Below, in pieces: positions 1-10,769 of a stretch of DNA of 64,000 nt. Numbering within the stretch: the stretch's first letter is position 1; every line of letters starts with the position of its first letter. The translations under genes and the position numbers were made by a program. The DNA is from Branchipolynoe longqiensis (lineage: Eukaryota > Annelida > Polychaeta > Phyllodocida > Polynoidae), in assembly GCA_030323885.1 (NCBI GenBank), contig CM059198.1, forward strand, positions 61,902,917-61,966,916, read 5' to 3'. The notes beneath the pieces are model-generated. The model made no database searches. It had not been told where the DNA came from and saw only the letters and a program-made list of their open reading frames with translations.

Positions 1-287
1 CATGATGGGTACCGACTTGTAACAGTGCACACTCATGGTGACTTTACAGTGCTGCCCCACTGGAAGACCAGGCCGCCAGCACCATGACCTGATATCCCAC
101 TCAGTCACAAAATCCTGACACTGAGCCAGTCCTTGCCCTATCCTAATAATGCTGAGCGCCTGGCTAGGAAGCAACAAGTATCAATTTTAAAGTCATTCGT
201 TTGACTCGACCAGGGTTGGAACCCACAATCCCATGGTCTATCAACACGGTAGACGGACACTCTAACTCATTCGGCCATCCCGTCTGG
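1..287 (-). mobile_element. SINE-A copy (3' end cut by window edge)
   Basis: Reversed copy of the commonest repeat here. On its sense strand it has a tRNA-like head of about 80 nt (GACGGGATGGCCGAATGAG, then a GGTTCGAACCC-type B box), a conserved body (GGATAGGGCAAGGACTGG, then TGACTGAGTGGGATATCAGG) and a 3' part ending near TTAGATGTTGC. The A box resembles tRNA-Leu/Ser. Here the head ends at about 287 and the 3' tail runs off the window start. Family identity is inferred from about 20 related copies in the window. Confidence 0.85.
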
Positions 288-399
288 TCTTCAGCAGTCT
301 GTAGTTGGGGGGTGGGGGTCATTGCATAACACGTGGTGAACACTCAATGACTCATATAGGAAGTGATATTTTATCTAACGGGTAAACTATTTGCTGGGA

Positions 400-1350
400 A
401 AAGGGGCTATGGAGTGTGTGAGGGGAGGGGGTTAGGCTCGTTAGGGGGTGTGTGAGGGGGGGGGTGCGGTGGTTGGCGGGTGTGAGGTGATTGGGGGTTA
501 TTTGTTATGGGTGTGTGTGGGGGTGCGAGGGTTGTGGTGTGTGTGGTTTGGGAGTGGTGGTGTTGGGGGTGTGTAGGAGGTGTAGGGGTTTAGGCTGTGT
601 GAGGGGGTTGCAGGGGTCGTGGGTCAGTGAGGGGAGTGCGGGTGTTGGGGTGTGTAGGGGTAAGGGGTTTTAGGCTGTGTGATGGGGTGCGTGGGTTGGG
701 GAGTGTGTGAGGGGGGTTATGGGTTTAGGCTGTGTGGAGGGTGTGTGTAGGTGTGTGGGGGGGTGCGGGTGTTGGGGTGTGTTGGGGGGTAAGTGGTTTA
801 GACTGTGTGAATGGGTGTGGGGGTTGGGGTGTTTGAGGGGTGGGGGGGTGGGGGTTTGTTGTTGGTGTGTGTGTGTGGTGGGGTAAGTGGTTTAGGGACT
901 GTGTGACTGGTGTGGTGTGGTGGGGAGTGTGTGAGTGGTGTGTAGGGGGGTAATGTGGTTTAGACTGTGACGGGGTGCGGGGGTTTGGGGGCGGTGATGG
1001 GTGTGGGTGTTGGGGGTGTGTAGGGGGTGGTAAGGGGTTTAGACTGTGTGACGGGGTGTGGGGGTTGGGGTGTGTGAGGGGTGCGGGTGTTGGGGTGTGT
1101 AGGGGGGTAAGTGGTTTAGACTGTGTGACGGGGTGCGGAGGTTGGGATGTGTGAGTGGTGCGGGTGTTGGGGTGTGTGGGGTGCGGGTGTTGGGGTGTGT
1201 AGGGGGGTAAGGGGTTTAGGCTATGTGAGGAGGTACGGGGGTTGGTTGTGAGTGACGGGGATCAGGGGTGTGTGACGGTGTAGGGGGTTAGGGGTGTGTG
1301 AAGGGGTGCAGGGGTTGGGGGGGATGAGGGGGTGGGGGGTGACGGAGCGC
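400..1350. repeat. G-rich degenerate satellite/minisatellite
   Basis: About 950 bp of strongly strand-biased G/T sequence. Units recur irregularly as GTGTGTAGGGGGGTAAG, TGGTTTAGACTGTGTGAC, GGGGTGCGGGTGTTGGGG. Spacing between the TTTAG(A/G)CTGTGTG words is roughly 60-120 bp. Many runs of four or more G on one strand give clear G-quadruplex potential. The 60-aa frame inside it is a by-product of the composition. Confidence 0.85.
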
Positions 1351-1579
1351 CGATGGGAAAATCTGCGATGGGAGTTTGGGGTTGACCTGAGTCATTGGTT
1401 ACTTATAATAATATATATATATAATAACAATGGAGCTCCATATTATTATTAGTCAACATATTTCAAGGCGGGAAGACCATTTCTACGGTGTTAACACTAT
1501 CAATAGCATGTCCCCTTTAAGCTAGTTATTTGTCTAAATTCGATTAATAATAAAGAGGAATATGTCTACTCTCATAATA

Positions 1580-2142
1580 CAGTGCAACCCCATTAAAGCA
1601 AACTTGAAGGGACACTAGAAATCTGTTTGGATTAACCGATCATTGGTTTAACCGAGCTTTGGCTTCAACTTTGACTTGGCTTTGGCAAAAACGTGAGTGA
1701 ATTATGAATTACTAAGCTTATATTGCACATGTCATACATAAACAACTGACACAACGCCTCGGTATGCAGATGTTAGTGGACCAGTACAGCTGATTGCATA
1801 AGCGGCTAATTGCATAAGCACCCCCATGAAGGTTTCTCATGCTAACAGTTATCCAAACAAGCATGTTATAAGAGGTGGTGGGGTCTGAGATGACCATATA
1901 ACCACATGAATGTTTGGTTTAACCATAACTGTATCAGTCCTCGTGGTGTCCACGCATCTCTTCTTTTACAGTGGCTTAGAACTAACAATTTTCTTTGGAT
2001 AAACCGATAGTTTGGGTTAACTGACTTTGTTTTAACCACATTTTTTATATGATAAATGGTAGAATTTTGCCAGGCTGCCGACAAAATGTGGGATTAACCG
2101 ATGATTTAGTTTAACCGAGCTTGGTTTAACAGGGTTGTACTG
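1580..2142. mobile_element. Tc1/mariner-pogo-like MITE
   Basis: Inverted ends CAGTGCAACCCCATTAAAG and TTTAACAGGGTTGTACTG are each flanked by TA. The TA flank and CAG start fit non-autonomous Tc1/mariner/pogo elements. The interior repeats the words TTAACCGA and GTTTAACC in both directions, so it can fold back. It contains no transposase. Confidence 0.75.
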
Positions 2143-2281
2143 TAATCCCAAGCACCAAACATGATAAAGCCTAATAGCAATCTTATTATATCATGACACC
2201 CTAAACTACCAAACAATATTCTGTCTGTCACTACTACATAGAAGACAATATTAAATAACCTGATTTTTATTTATTTGTTGG

Positions 2282-2580
2282 TCCATTAGTTGTTTAAGCA
2301 GGGGAACTTTCAGTCATAGACGACTGGTCTTCCTCATTCCACTGCTGGTCGATAGAAAGCCCAAGCCTACACTTTTACCGACCCAAGGGATGTTTAACCT
2401 CCTACACATAGACATGGTATGAGAGCAACCGGCCTTTGATGACGCTGTAAGTTAACCACAGTGGTGGAAATCCAAATTGGCAGAGCTGGGGGCATGGGGA
2501 ATCGAACAGCCAACCCTCAGATTAGGAGTCTGACCTAGAAAAACGTCAGACACTCTAACCACTCCACAGAACGCCACAAT
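2282..2580 (-). mobile_element. SINE-C, tRNA-Arg-like head
   Basis: On the sense strand the head reads GTGGAGTGGTTAGAGTGTC, then GACTCCTAATCTGAGGG and a GTTCGATTCCCC B box. The anticodon-loop equivalent CTCCTAA suggests an Arg(CCT)-type tRNA ancestor. The body contains CTCATACCAT and GGTCGGTAAAAGTGTAGGC. This copy ends in a 3' part (AGTGGAATGAGGAAGACC) that differs from the + strand copies at 5.5, 36.7 and 58.8 kb, so two tail types exist. Confidence 0.75.
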
Positions 2581-2716
2581 TATTCTAAGATTGGTAATCT
2601 AACCTTGCTATGAGTATGACCGCTAAAGCTACCTAGGCTGAGGGTTATCACATGACTGCCCTCTAGTGTGAGCAGAGGGAAATGTATAAATTCCATTAAT
2701 TAAATATATATATCAA

Positions 2717-3000
2717 TCAATCAATAGTTCCATCCTCTAGTCGAGGGTTGGATGCAATGGTTCTCCACTTGTCCCGATGGTGTGCTGTTCTGATAGACTG
2801 TGAATAATTCAAGCCTGTCCACTGTGAAATATTTGTAAACCATGATGTTCTTGGTCTCCCTCTCCCTCTGCTGCCATTCACCTTCCCTTCCAACAATGTA
2901 CGGTATATTGAACTCTGACGAATGATGTGGCCAAAATAAATAAGTTTCTTTGTCTGTATAGTGGCAAACAAGCTTTTCTTATTTTTAATTTTTCTGAGAA
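2717..3000 (-). pseudogene. LINE reverse transcriptase C-terminus (RTE-like), 5'-truncated
   Basis: An 84-residue frame shows the pattern GHIIR ... LLEGKVNGSRGRGRPRTSW ... WTGL, known from the end of RTE-like non-LTR retrotransposon polyproteins downstream of the RT domain. In-frame codons continue upstream to about 3000, then homology is lost, the usual 5' truncation. Just beyond the stop is a short (TCAA)n-like tail (ATCAATCAATCAAT), as RTE elements often have. The clade is inferred from motif memory, not a search. RT and endonuclease are absent, so it is dead. Confidence 0.65.
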
Positions 3001-3137
3001 AATATATATAATTACTATATGATATCTATATCACGACCCCTTAATCTGATTATCTTTCTAACTTCTATTAATAATATGAATATGTGTATGAAGTAGATGA
3101 CTTGACTGCATAAATTCAAGTACTGTCCCACTGTACA

Positions 3138-3479
3138 GACGGGATGACCAAATGAGTTGAGCATCCGTCTTCCATTTTGCTAGATCGTGGGATTCGAATC
3201 CATGGGTTAGAACCATGGTCAAGTCAAAGCAATAACTTTGAAATTGATACTTGTCGCTACCTAGCCAGGCGCTCGGCATTATTGGGATAGGGCAAGGACT
3301 GGTTGGCTCAGTGTCAGGATAACATGACTGAGTGGGATATCAGGTCACGATGCTAGAGGACTGTTCACAAAATGGGCCAGAACTATACAGATACGTGAGT
3401 GGACACTGTCACAAGTCGGTACCCATCCTGATATGACCTTAGATGTTGCCAGACATAAAACTCCAACAACCAACCAACC
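3138..3479 (+). mobile_element. SINE-A, full length, CAACCAACC tail
   Basis: Head GACGGGATGACCAAATGAG, B-box region, body GGATAGGGCAAGGACTGG, 3' part CACAAGTCGGTACCCATCC, and tail AAAACTCCAACAACCAACC. Overlapping frames in this stretch are SINE sequence, not genes. The segment just before CACTGTCACAAG is more diverged than in other copies. Confidence 0.85.
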
Positions 3480-3690
3480 TACTTTAGTCACATAAAGGCA
3501 TACCCCCCCTCCCCTTCCTTTGGACTGCACCCTTTAATGCAAGTGGCGTCCGGAACCGGAAGTACGGGGTTAATACGTCCATTATCATGAGAGGCTCGGG
3601 AACCAGCAGAGGGGGAGTGTCAAAATGGACATGCTCATGGGATAGCCAGGAATATATAGGGAAGGCACACATAGCGACCAGTTGTTATAA

Positions 3691-4142
3691 TATACTACAG
3701 CGAGTTGCGAAGAATTGCAAATAGCGAATTAGAATGTCTGCCACAGCTGATAGAGCACCCACGCTCAGTCTGACATCGTGACAAATACTTCTAAAAGAAA
3801 ACAACAAATGTTCACAAATTTCTTCTTTTCAATGTAGCGAACATCCATTCTGAATTATTAGCCTTTTGGCATTTGTGAAAAGGGTGGGATCATAATTTTA
3901 TAGATTTAGTTGAACTGGGGAAGTTTAGAAGGCAGGGTTGGTACAAGATATGGTATTTTACATATACTTCTCAAGAGCTAGAAATTACCATCAAAACATA
4001 GAATATATAATATAGAAAGAGACAAGTTTATAAAGTGGTGTGAAGTATTTGTCACAATGTCAGACTGAGTGCGAGTGCTCTATCAGCTATGGCAGACATT
4101 CTAATTCGGTATTTGCAATTCTTCGCAACTCGCTATAGTATA
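3691..4142. mobile_element. Foldback MITE with ~100-bp terminal inverted repeats
   Basis: The left arm (3691-3794, beginning TATACTACAGCGAGTTGCG) is repeated in reverse complement at 4047-4142, ending CGCAACTCGCTATAGTATA, with only a few mismatches over about 100 bp. Both arms include GAATTAGAATGTCTGCCA and GTGACAAATACTTC. Ends start with TA, compatible with a TA target site. No coding capacity is visible in the 250-bp spacer. Confidence 0.8.
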
Positions 4143-4497
4143 CCTTGTCTGGCAATTAATCCTCTGTTTATAATGGCATAATATATTGCATAGCATGTAT
4201 ATTGCAGCAAACCGTCACTAGAATATTTGTCTGCCAATTGATCTCTGTTTATACTGACCCACCCAATGGGGGATGCTAATGACTAACACGTGTATATGTA
4301 CATAAACAATACCCATAAGCATAGAGAGGGAAAATTAATTCACCTGAATCCAGAAATCAGAAGCACTTGTTTCTGCGGAATTGATATAAACTAGTTCCAG
4401 CCCATTCTTCCATGAGTACTGCTGAAACTGGTTTGGGGCTGAAACATGGGAGAAGGCACTGCCAATGCCTCTGGTACCAGTTTATATATCAATTCCA
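4143..4497. other. No gene or recognised repeat
   Basis: AT-rich unique-looking sequence between the foldback element and the minisatellite. I see no coding signature. Confidence 0.5.
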
Positions 4498-5205
4498 CAT
4501 AAAATATACAGGGAAAGGGAGGCGATAAAAGGGAGAGGAAAGGGGCGATAAAAGGGCGGGGGAAAGGGGGAGATAAAAGGAGGGGAAGAAGGGGGAGATT
4601 AAAAGGGGGGGGAAAGGGGGGTGATAAAAAAGGGAGGGGAGGAGAAAAGGGTGTGATGAAAACGGGGGGAAAGGGGGGGGGCGATAAAAGGGGAGGGGAA
4701 AGGGGGACGATAAAAGGGAGGGGAAGGGGGGGAAGATAAAAGGGAGGGAGAAAAGGGTGATGTAATGTAGGGGAAAGGGGGGATAGAAGGGAGGGGAAAA
4801 GGGGGTGATGAAATGGAGGGGAAAGGGGGGATAAAAGGGAGGGGAAAAAGGGGGGCGATACAAGGGAGGGGAAAGGGGGTGTGATAAAAGGGAGGGGAAG
4901 GGGTGATAACAGGAGGGGAAAAGGGGGTGATAAAAAGGGAGGGGAAAGGGGGTTGTATAAGGAGAGGGGAAAAGGGGCGATACAAGGGAGGGGAAAGGGG
5001 GGCGATAAACGGGAGGGGAAAGGGGGCAATAAAAGGGAGGGGAAAGGGGGGGCAATAAAAGGATGGGAAAAGGGGGTGATAATAGGAAGGGGAAAGGGGG
5101 GTGATGGAAGGGAGGGGAAAGGGGGTGATAAAAGGATGAGAAAAGGGGGCTATAAAAGGGAGGGGAAAGGGGGCGATAAAAGGGAGGGGAAAGAGAAGCT
5201 CTACA
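4498..5205. repeat. G/A-rich minisatellite, ~24-bp unit
   Basis: About 29 imperfect units of the type GGGAGGGGAAAGGGGGCGATAAAA, each with a short GATAAAA spacer. The strand asymmetry leaves all three reverse frames open (Pro/Phe/Leu-rich frames of 188-212 residues) and one forward frame (Lys/Gly/Arg-rich, 111 residues). These are composition artefacts. Purine tracts could form triplex or quadruplex structures. Confidence 0.9.
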
Positions 5206-5540
5206 GTAAACACTGAATGGCCTGAGGGCTTAAGGTTGCTATGTTGCTTTTATGTTTCACTCACAGCTCACTAAATGGTATTAGGCTACCTTACGCGGCT
5301 CCATCAGTCAGGGATAATAGGCAGGCTGTGTCAGTCAGAGATGCAGTTAGCCCCATCTCTGTGACGATGGATGCCTGAGAACCCAGTGGGGGGATGCCGG
5401 GGATGTGTGAGGGGGTGGCGGAAGCTGGAAGCTGGAACTAGTGAGCCTGCAGCAGTCGTAAGTGGCAGCTAGCAATGTGGGAAGGAAGTGAGGTCTAAAG
5501 GAGGGATTCTCAGTGCTGAGGTTGTGTCAAATAATTATAT
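5205..5540. other. No gene or recognised repeat
   Basis: Mixed-composition sequence after the minisatellite. No convincing coding or repeat structure was seen. Confidence 0.4.
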
Positions 5541-5730
5541 GTGTATAACTTACAGGGTTATCAAAGGCCAGTTGCTCTCATACCATATCTATGTGGTGTG
5601 GGAGGTTAAAAATCCCTTGGGTCGGTAAAAGTGTAGGCTTGGGTTTTCTATCAACCAACTGTCTAATGGTGAACATGAGACTATTCAGACTTATTCATGA
5701 TAGGCAGTATAAATCTTCAAGAAGAAATAT
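5540..5730 (+). mobile_element. SINE-C body fragment (5'-truncated)
   Basis: Contains GTGTATAACTTACAG, CTCTCATACCATATCTATG, GGTCGGTAAAAGTGTAGGC and ends CATGATAGGCAGTATAAAT plus CTTCAAG. It matches the 36.7-kb and 58.8-kb copies but lacks the Arg-like head. The 65-aa frame here is part of the repeat. Confidence 0.75.
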
Positions 5731-5839
5731 ATATAAATGTCAGCTACAGGTCAAAAGAGACAAGACAATGAATGTTGGGTTGAGGTAATATACTTCTCTG
5801 CCAAAGGGGAATATGTGCCCTAGCCTAAAAAGAAAAAGG

Positions 5840-6125
5840 AATCCGGATGCGAGTGACAGTGGGAGCGAATAATTTATGGATGCGGGTGACAGTGGGAGCG
5901 CTGATAGTTAGGGTTGGGGCCGGTGGTGGTGCCACCAGTCACCATATGAGTAAGGAGCAAATACATGGAGTTCCCATTGGATAATCATATAATATAATAA
6001 TAATATTTAATAACAACATAATAACAATATAGCAACAATATAATAACAATATATTAACAATATAATAACAATAATCTCTTCTGTATCTTTATACTCGCAT
6101 AATGCTAATGCATCACATAATACCA
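5840..6125. repeat. Dispersed element carrying the TTATACTCGCATAATG motif (copy 1)
   Basis: Begins with a tandem pair of GGATGCG(A/G)GTGACAGTGG. It then has GGTGGTGCCACCAGTCACC, an AT-rich (AACAATAT)n stretch at 5995-6072, and the shared word TTTATACTCGCATAATG at 6088-6104 followed by GCATCACATA. Four other places carry the same module order (GGYGCCACC-type word upstream, the motif downstream). Boundaries are not defined. Confidence 0.5.
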
Positions 6126-6129
6126 ACAC

Positions 6130-7230
6130 TGGTCGTTAAGTTTTAGGGTCCGTCTGATCACTACTCCTCTGTTAATCGGCTCTGCCAATGCGCATCATCG
6201 TACGTCTCTGATGTTTTGCCATGCATAGGTTGTTAATAACATGCTTCTTTTTGCCTAACGTACACATTTCATATTAATTTTGAATTTCAAAAGTTAATTG
6301 AATTTCATATTCAATTTGATTGTTTTTTTTACTAACTTTGGTCACTTTGACCAGACTGTCATAATTCACGAAAGTGTTAGTGGTTTATAGTGGTTTTGTT
6401 ATTTTTCTGACACGGAAAGAACCAGCAAGTACATTATGGGTTGGCTGTATGTTCAACAATATCTCCCATGCCCTCAGTCTTCCTTTTTGCTGTGACTGGG
6501 CGGGACTCGAACCCTCAACCAAGAAAGGTGGTGATGTGGTGTTGATGGCGGTGTTGATGGCGACTGGGGAGTTTCAAATCATTCGCTAGTTCGGGCGGAA
6601 ATGGGAGAAAGCCTTGTGTCGCCAGCTGGTAGAGTCTCTGCGGTTTGTGTATTCACCACAGGACATTTCCTCACGGTGGCACCACCGTATGGGCAGTGGC
6701 CGCCGGGTTAGATTAGTGTTATCGGTTCAGTGCAGGGGGCGCGGATGGTGGCGTGTCGGCGTTTCGTGTAGTTCTCAATTCTCCGTGAATTAGCCATGTT
6801 ATGCCGTGAATTAGCCATCTTATGCTAACATGCACAATGACCGACTTAACACAATATTGGTCCAGGGATTGACATGGAGCCTAGCTTTAACCCATGCGCA
6901 GTATGGGTTAAAGCTAGTAAATTATAATATTGAAAATTTAATAACACATCCTCGCTACCAGGAGCCATCCCAAAGCAGTGTGCACCTCCCCTACCCTAAG
7001 ACATAGCATATTTCCAACTTTATTTATATAGGTGAAGGAAGGGGGAATTTCATTAACATTGAAAGTCCCTTAAACATGAGATATTTTTCAATGTATCAAG
7101 AGATGAAGCTTTTGCTAGAGCCTCTATGAATGTGGGAGCTACCATGCAGAAGGCGCACTCACCTACATGATGTCAATATAGACACCGTAGCATGTACAAG
7201 ATATGACCTCCATCAGCTAAAGCTGCATAG
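6130..7230. other. Unassigned, mixed composition
   Basis: No recognisable coding exon or RNA gene. Includes a 71-residue frame at 6374-6589 with no family resemblance that I can see. GGCACCACCGTATGGGCAG at 6684 resembles the upstream word of the dispersed TTATACTCGCATAATG element. Confidence 0.4.
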
Positions 7231-7232
7231 TC

Positions 7233-7575
7233 TGATGACAACATAACATTTTCAAAACCAAAACAATTATCTCGATTTGATTCTACATATTTTACTTAGA
7301 TGCTGGTGCACTTATTAAACATTTGTCATCACATATAAAGGGATACTGAGTCAATTAATAGAACCTGTTACTGCAGAAGCCGATTGTTTTAGAGTTTTGG
7401 CAAGCTTCCCAACATTAATTTAGCATGTTTCCATTTAAAATATCTCAAAAGTTAGCGATTTATGATAAAAGTTACTTCAAACTATAGTAAGGTAGATTAT
7501 AATGAACAACCTAATATGTTTAACTCAGAAAATGAGAGAAACTCAAAACCATCGGACTATGCAACTCGAAGCTTT
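7233..7575 (+). repeat. Dispersed repeat F, uninterrupted copy
   Basis: Landmarks in order: CATTTTCAAAACCAAAACAA, GATTTGATTCTACATAT, ACTGAGTCAATT, TTACTTCAAACTATAGTAAG, and AAAACCATCGGACTATGCAA. The same order appears at 11.56-12.59 kb and, reversed, at 56.4-57.4 kb. Both of those are split by TTAA MITEs. Nature unknown; no coding capacity was seen. Confidence 0.6.
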
Positions 7576-7739
7576 TTTTGATGAGCAGAATACTACAAAG
7601 ATATTTTGGTGCTTTCACAATTTATAAGTATATAAGCAGTTATTAAAATCTTCAGTACCTTTGGGGAATGCTTTGAGGTTTAAGGGATTGATATGGAGGG
7701 GTCTAATTATATATGTGTGTATAAATGAATACTACCACT

Positions 7740-7920
7740 ATATATAAATTCCTACTGTCTGTGTGGCGCCAGGGAGGTCCCACCCACCAATTACCCCAAC
7801 AGTTTCGGGGGGAGGGGGGAAGGGTACTCCAGCAATGCACCATGGAGAAATATATATATAAAGTAAGTCTTCCCCTTGCATTTATACTCGTATAATGCGT
7901 TATACATCACATACATATAT
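7740..7920. repeat. TTATACTCGCATAATG element, copy 2
   Basis: Contains GTGTGGCGCCAGGGAGG, a G-rich run and the motif TTTATACTCGTATAATGCG followed by TTATACATCACATACATA at 7881-7916. Shares the module order with the copies at 6.0, 17.3, 22.8 and 52.6 kb. Confidence 0.55.
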
Positions 7921-7946
7921 ATATATATCCATTTGTGTATATATGT

Positions 7947-8092
7947 TTGTTTCATGGTGTTTTACCTATTAGCAACATCTAAGGTCATATCAAGACGGGC
8001 AACACCTTGTGACTGTATATTTATGCCGACTTTATAGTGCTGCCCTACTGGGAAGCCAGGCTGCCAGCACCATCACCCGATATCCAAAAAAG
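7947..8092 (-). mobile_element. SINE 3' fragment
   Basis: Reverse complement of the SINE-A/B 3' half: AGCAACATCTAAGGTCATAT, then ACTTTATAGTGCTGCCC and CCAGGCTGCCAGCACC. It stops in the body near GATATCC, so the head type is unknown. Confidence 0.8.
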
Positions 8093-8640
8093 TAATATTA
8101 TCCGGAGACAACATTTAAAGAGTTCCGCCACAAAGCCACGTAAACACCAATCCAAAAATTGAGTTCAAATAAAAGATTGTTAAGCCTACCTGAAAATAAT
8201 TTTAAAGCTCGCTAATTCCACTATTCATATGATCACATGATTACGGAACAATAAACAAAACAGTAGGAATATAAAAATATAAACCTTTTGAAGGTTTAAT
8301 TCCAATGTTTCTCTCCAATTTTGGAGCTAGGACGTAAAACAACAACAAACAAAGAAACCAATTTTGGATAGGCGTTTACCTGGTTTTGCGCCTGAACTCT
8401 TCATTTATTATACATATAGTCAGAGCAGACGACGTCACTAGAGATAGCGCAGAAGGGTGGATGGCCTAACATCTGTGAGCTGTACTTTGCATGTTGTGGG
8501 CTGCAGCAGCAGGCATTTACAAGCCACTCAGTGACAACACTACCCGACCAGCCAGCATCATTTGTAAGCTGGTGCTTTGTCAACGGCCAGTCACTGGCAC
8601 CAATCACTGCTCACTGATGGTACAATGACTGTGCTAGCCT
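8092..8640. other. Unassigned AT-rich sequence
   Basis: No coding exon, RNA gene or repeat recognised. The small reverse frame near 8401-8607 shows no family features. Confidence 0.4.
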
Positions 8641-9470
8641 ACAACCTCCAAATCCCACACGCCTCTCCCAAAGTAGAACCTCCAGATCTCCCATCCAGAT
8701 CCCCAAATATATATATATATAACCTCTATATCCCATATGCAAATCTCAAACTAGATCCTCCAGATCTCACACTCAGACGCCAAACTAGAACCTCCAGATC
8801 CCACATCCAGATCTTTAGGTAGATGCTCCAGATCTCACATTCAGATGCCAAACTAGAACCTGTAGATCCAACATCCAGATCTTTAGGTAGATACTCCAGA
8901 TCTCACATTCAGATGCCAAACTAGAACCTCCAGAGCCAACATCCAGATCTCAATATACCACATCAACATGCCAAACTAAAACCTCCAGATCCCACATTCT
9001 CATCCTCAAATAGATCCTCCAGATCTCACAACCACATCCCAAACTAGAACCTCTAGATCCTCCATATCCCACACCCACATTCTAAACTAGAACCTCTAGT
9101 TCCCACATACACATGATAGATTAGATGCTCCAGATCACACAACCACATCCTAATCTAGAACCTCTAGTTCCCACATGTACATGCTAAGGTAGATCCTCCA
9201 TATCCCACATCCACATCCCAAACAAGATCCCCCAGATCCCGCATGTATATGTTAGACTAGATCCTCCAGATCCCACATCCATATTTGCAACTAGAAAATC
9301 CCGATCACACGTCCAGAGCTCAAATTAGATCCCCTAGATCCCACATGCACATGCCAAGCTAGGTCCTCCAGATCCCATATCGACAGTCATGCCAGACTAG
9401 AACCTCCAGATCCCACATGGACATGCTCAATTAGATCCTTTAGATCCCACATCCACATAAATACACACAG
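8640..9470. repeat. Minisatellite, 34-bp unit (68-bp dimers)
   Basis: Units alternate between CCTCCAGATCCCACATCCAG plus a 14-nt remainder and CTCCAGATCTCACATTCAG plus ATGCCAAACTAGAA. In the best part (8765-8935) adjacent monomers are exactly 34 bp and the dimer pattern is clear. Further right the units drift and lose register. Confidence 0.85.
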
Positions 9471-9499
9471 GTATTGTGCTGAATTTGGGATGAGCCGAC

Positions 9500-9592
9500 T
9501 ATGGTGTAAACCTTTTAGTCTGATACCATAGGCTTCAGCAGTAACATGTTCTATTAAATTGACTTAGTTTGCCCTTCAATGTAGATGCACAT
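9500..9592 (-). repeat. Fragment of dispersed repeat F
   Basis: Contains ACCATAGGCTTCAGCAG and TATTAAATTGACTTAGT, which match the 57.2-kb reversed copy of repeat F. The fragment ends at the MITE target site. Confidence 0.5.
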
Positions 9593-10026
9593 ACTAACTA
9601 ATAGATAAAAGATTCACCCGGTACTTGTAGACATGTAGTACACGGGTGAAGACCAGCCTTATATAAATACGGGCGAAAATAGCGTTAGTTTGGAACAAGA
9701 AGTAGAATGCCTGGCACCAGTGTCAAATGGTTACTTATATCAGAACAGAGTTGGTGAAATGGGAGAGAATGCATGAAGACAAGATGGCGGCCACAGAACG
9801 TCATCGATTTCACTTTAAAATCTTATTAAACTAGATATTATATTATATTTTTCAACTCAAAGGTAGCGGGCTATCAATAAGAGATATGTAAAGAAAAATT
9901 GTCCCTTCTTAGATTGTGAAATTAGGCTCTCAATTCTTCAACCCGCTTTTTCGACCGTTTTTATATAGGGTTGGTATTCACCCGTGTACTACGAGTACCG
10001 GGTGAATCCTTTATCTAACTAACTAA
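9593..10026. mobile_element. MITE with long TIRs and 9-bp target duplication (copy 1)
   Basis: The element at 9602-10017 (416 bp) begins TAGATAAAAGATTCACCCGG and ends CCGGGTGAATCCTTTATCTA, with inverted similarity extending about 75 bp to the TTATATAAATACGGGCGAAAA region. It is flanked by ACTAACTAA at 9593-9601 and 10018-10026, a 9-bp direct repeat. A 9-bp TSD with long TIRs is the mark of Mutator-like elements, so a non-autonomous MULE is the best guess. No transposase is present. Confidence 0.85.
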
Positions 10027-10429
10027 GTGCATGAGTATCAGAGTTGGATACATAGGTTCAAATCTGCAGAAATGCATTGCTTATGAAAGTGTTATGCTTT
10101 TATAGGAATATGCAACTTTAAATAAAATGTCACTTGTTGGAAATGTGTTCACCAGTTCTGCAACCCATCACTGTCACTATCTGACAAATGTTGAGACACC
10201 AGTCGCAGAGTGGCGATTGACGCTAGTCACCCACACCCTGACCTCATTACTAACCATGGTAACTGTGTGCTGGTAGCAGGACCCGCTGTGTACCCTCCAG
10301 TGCAGCACACACACACTGACCACTCTCTGTGTGTACACTACGTCAATCTTTGGGTTTATTGCAGTGTCCGGCATCCCCACCGTAACATAGACTGGAGTCG
10401 GTTTAGTGACCTTTTATTCTTTTTTGTTG

Positions 10430-10498
10430 GGGGTACATTAGTTGTTTTTAAGCGGGGGAAATTTCAGTCGCAGACGACTGGTCTTCCTCATTCCACTG
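10430..10498 (-). mobile_element. SINE-C 3' end fragment
   Basis: CATTAGTTGTTTTTAAGC to CTTCCTCATTCCACTGCT matches the alternative SINE-C 3' end seen at 2282-2345. It abuts a SINE-A head fragment at 10499, a junction of two unrelated SINEs. Confidence 0.65.
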
Positions 10499-10636
10499 CT
10501 CCTTGCCCTATCCTAATAATGCCGAGCACCTGGCTAGGAAGCGACAAGTATCAATTTTTAAGTCATTGGTTTGACTCGACCAGGATTCAAACCCACGATC
10601 CCATGATCTACCAACATGCGAGACGGACGCTCTAAC
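10499..10636 (-). mobile_element. SINE-A head and proximal body
   Basis: Reversed copy: CCTTGCCCTATCCTAATAAT through GAGACGGACGCTCTAAC. The distal body and tail are missing, replaced by a SINE-C 3' fragment. Confidence 0.8.
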
Positions 10637-10769
10637 TTTGGGTCCCAGCTTCGGCATCTCGGAAGTAAGGCAATTCTCACCAAGTGTAAGGGATCACCAT
10701 CCGTCTCAAAAGCAGTGGACCGTGGGTTCGATCACTACCTAAGCAAAAGTGCAAACTTAGGCCGTGTAT

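Noticed and set aside
3138..3215. Possible functional tRNA genes at SINE heads (many sites)
   Set aside because: Heads have A and B boxes but poor cloverleaf pairing, and all continue into the same SINE body.
4391..5213. Three overlapping Pro/Phe/Leu reverse frames of 188-212 residues
   Set aside because: All three phases are open at once over the 24-bp minisatellite, the mark of strand-biased repeats.
8640..9470. CRISPR-like array from the regular 34-bp repeats
   Set aside because: No unique spacers of constant length; the units are contiguous and drift as a minisatellite in an animal genome.
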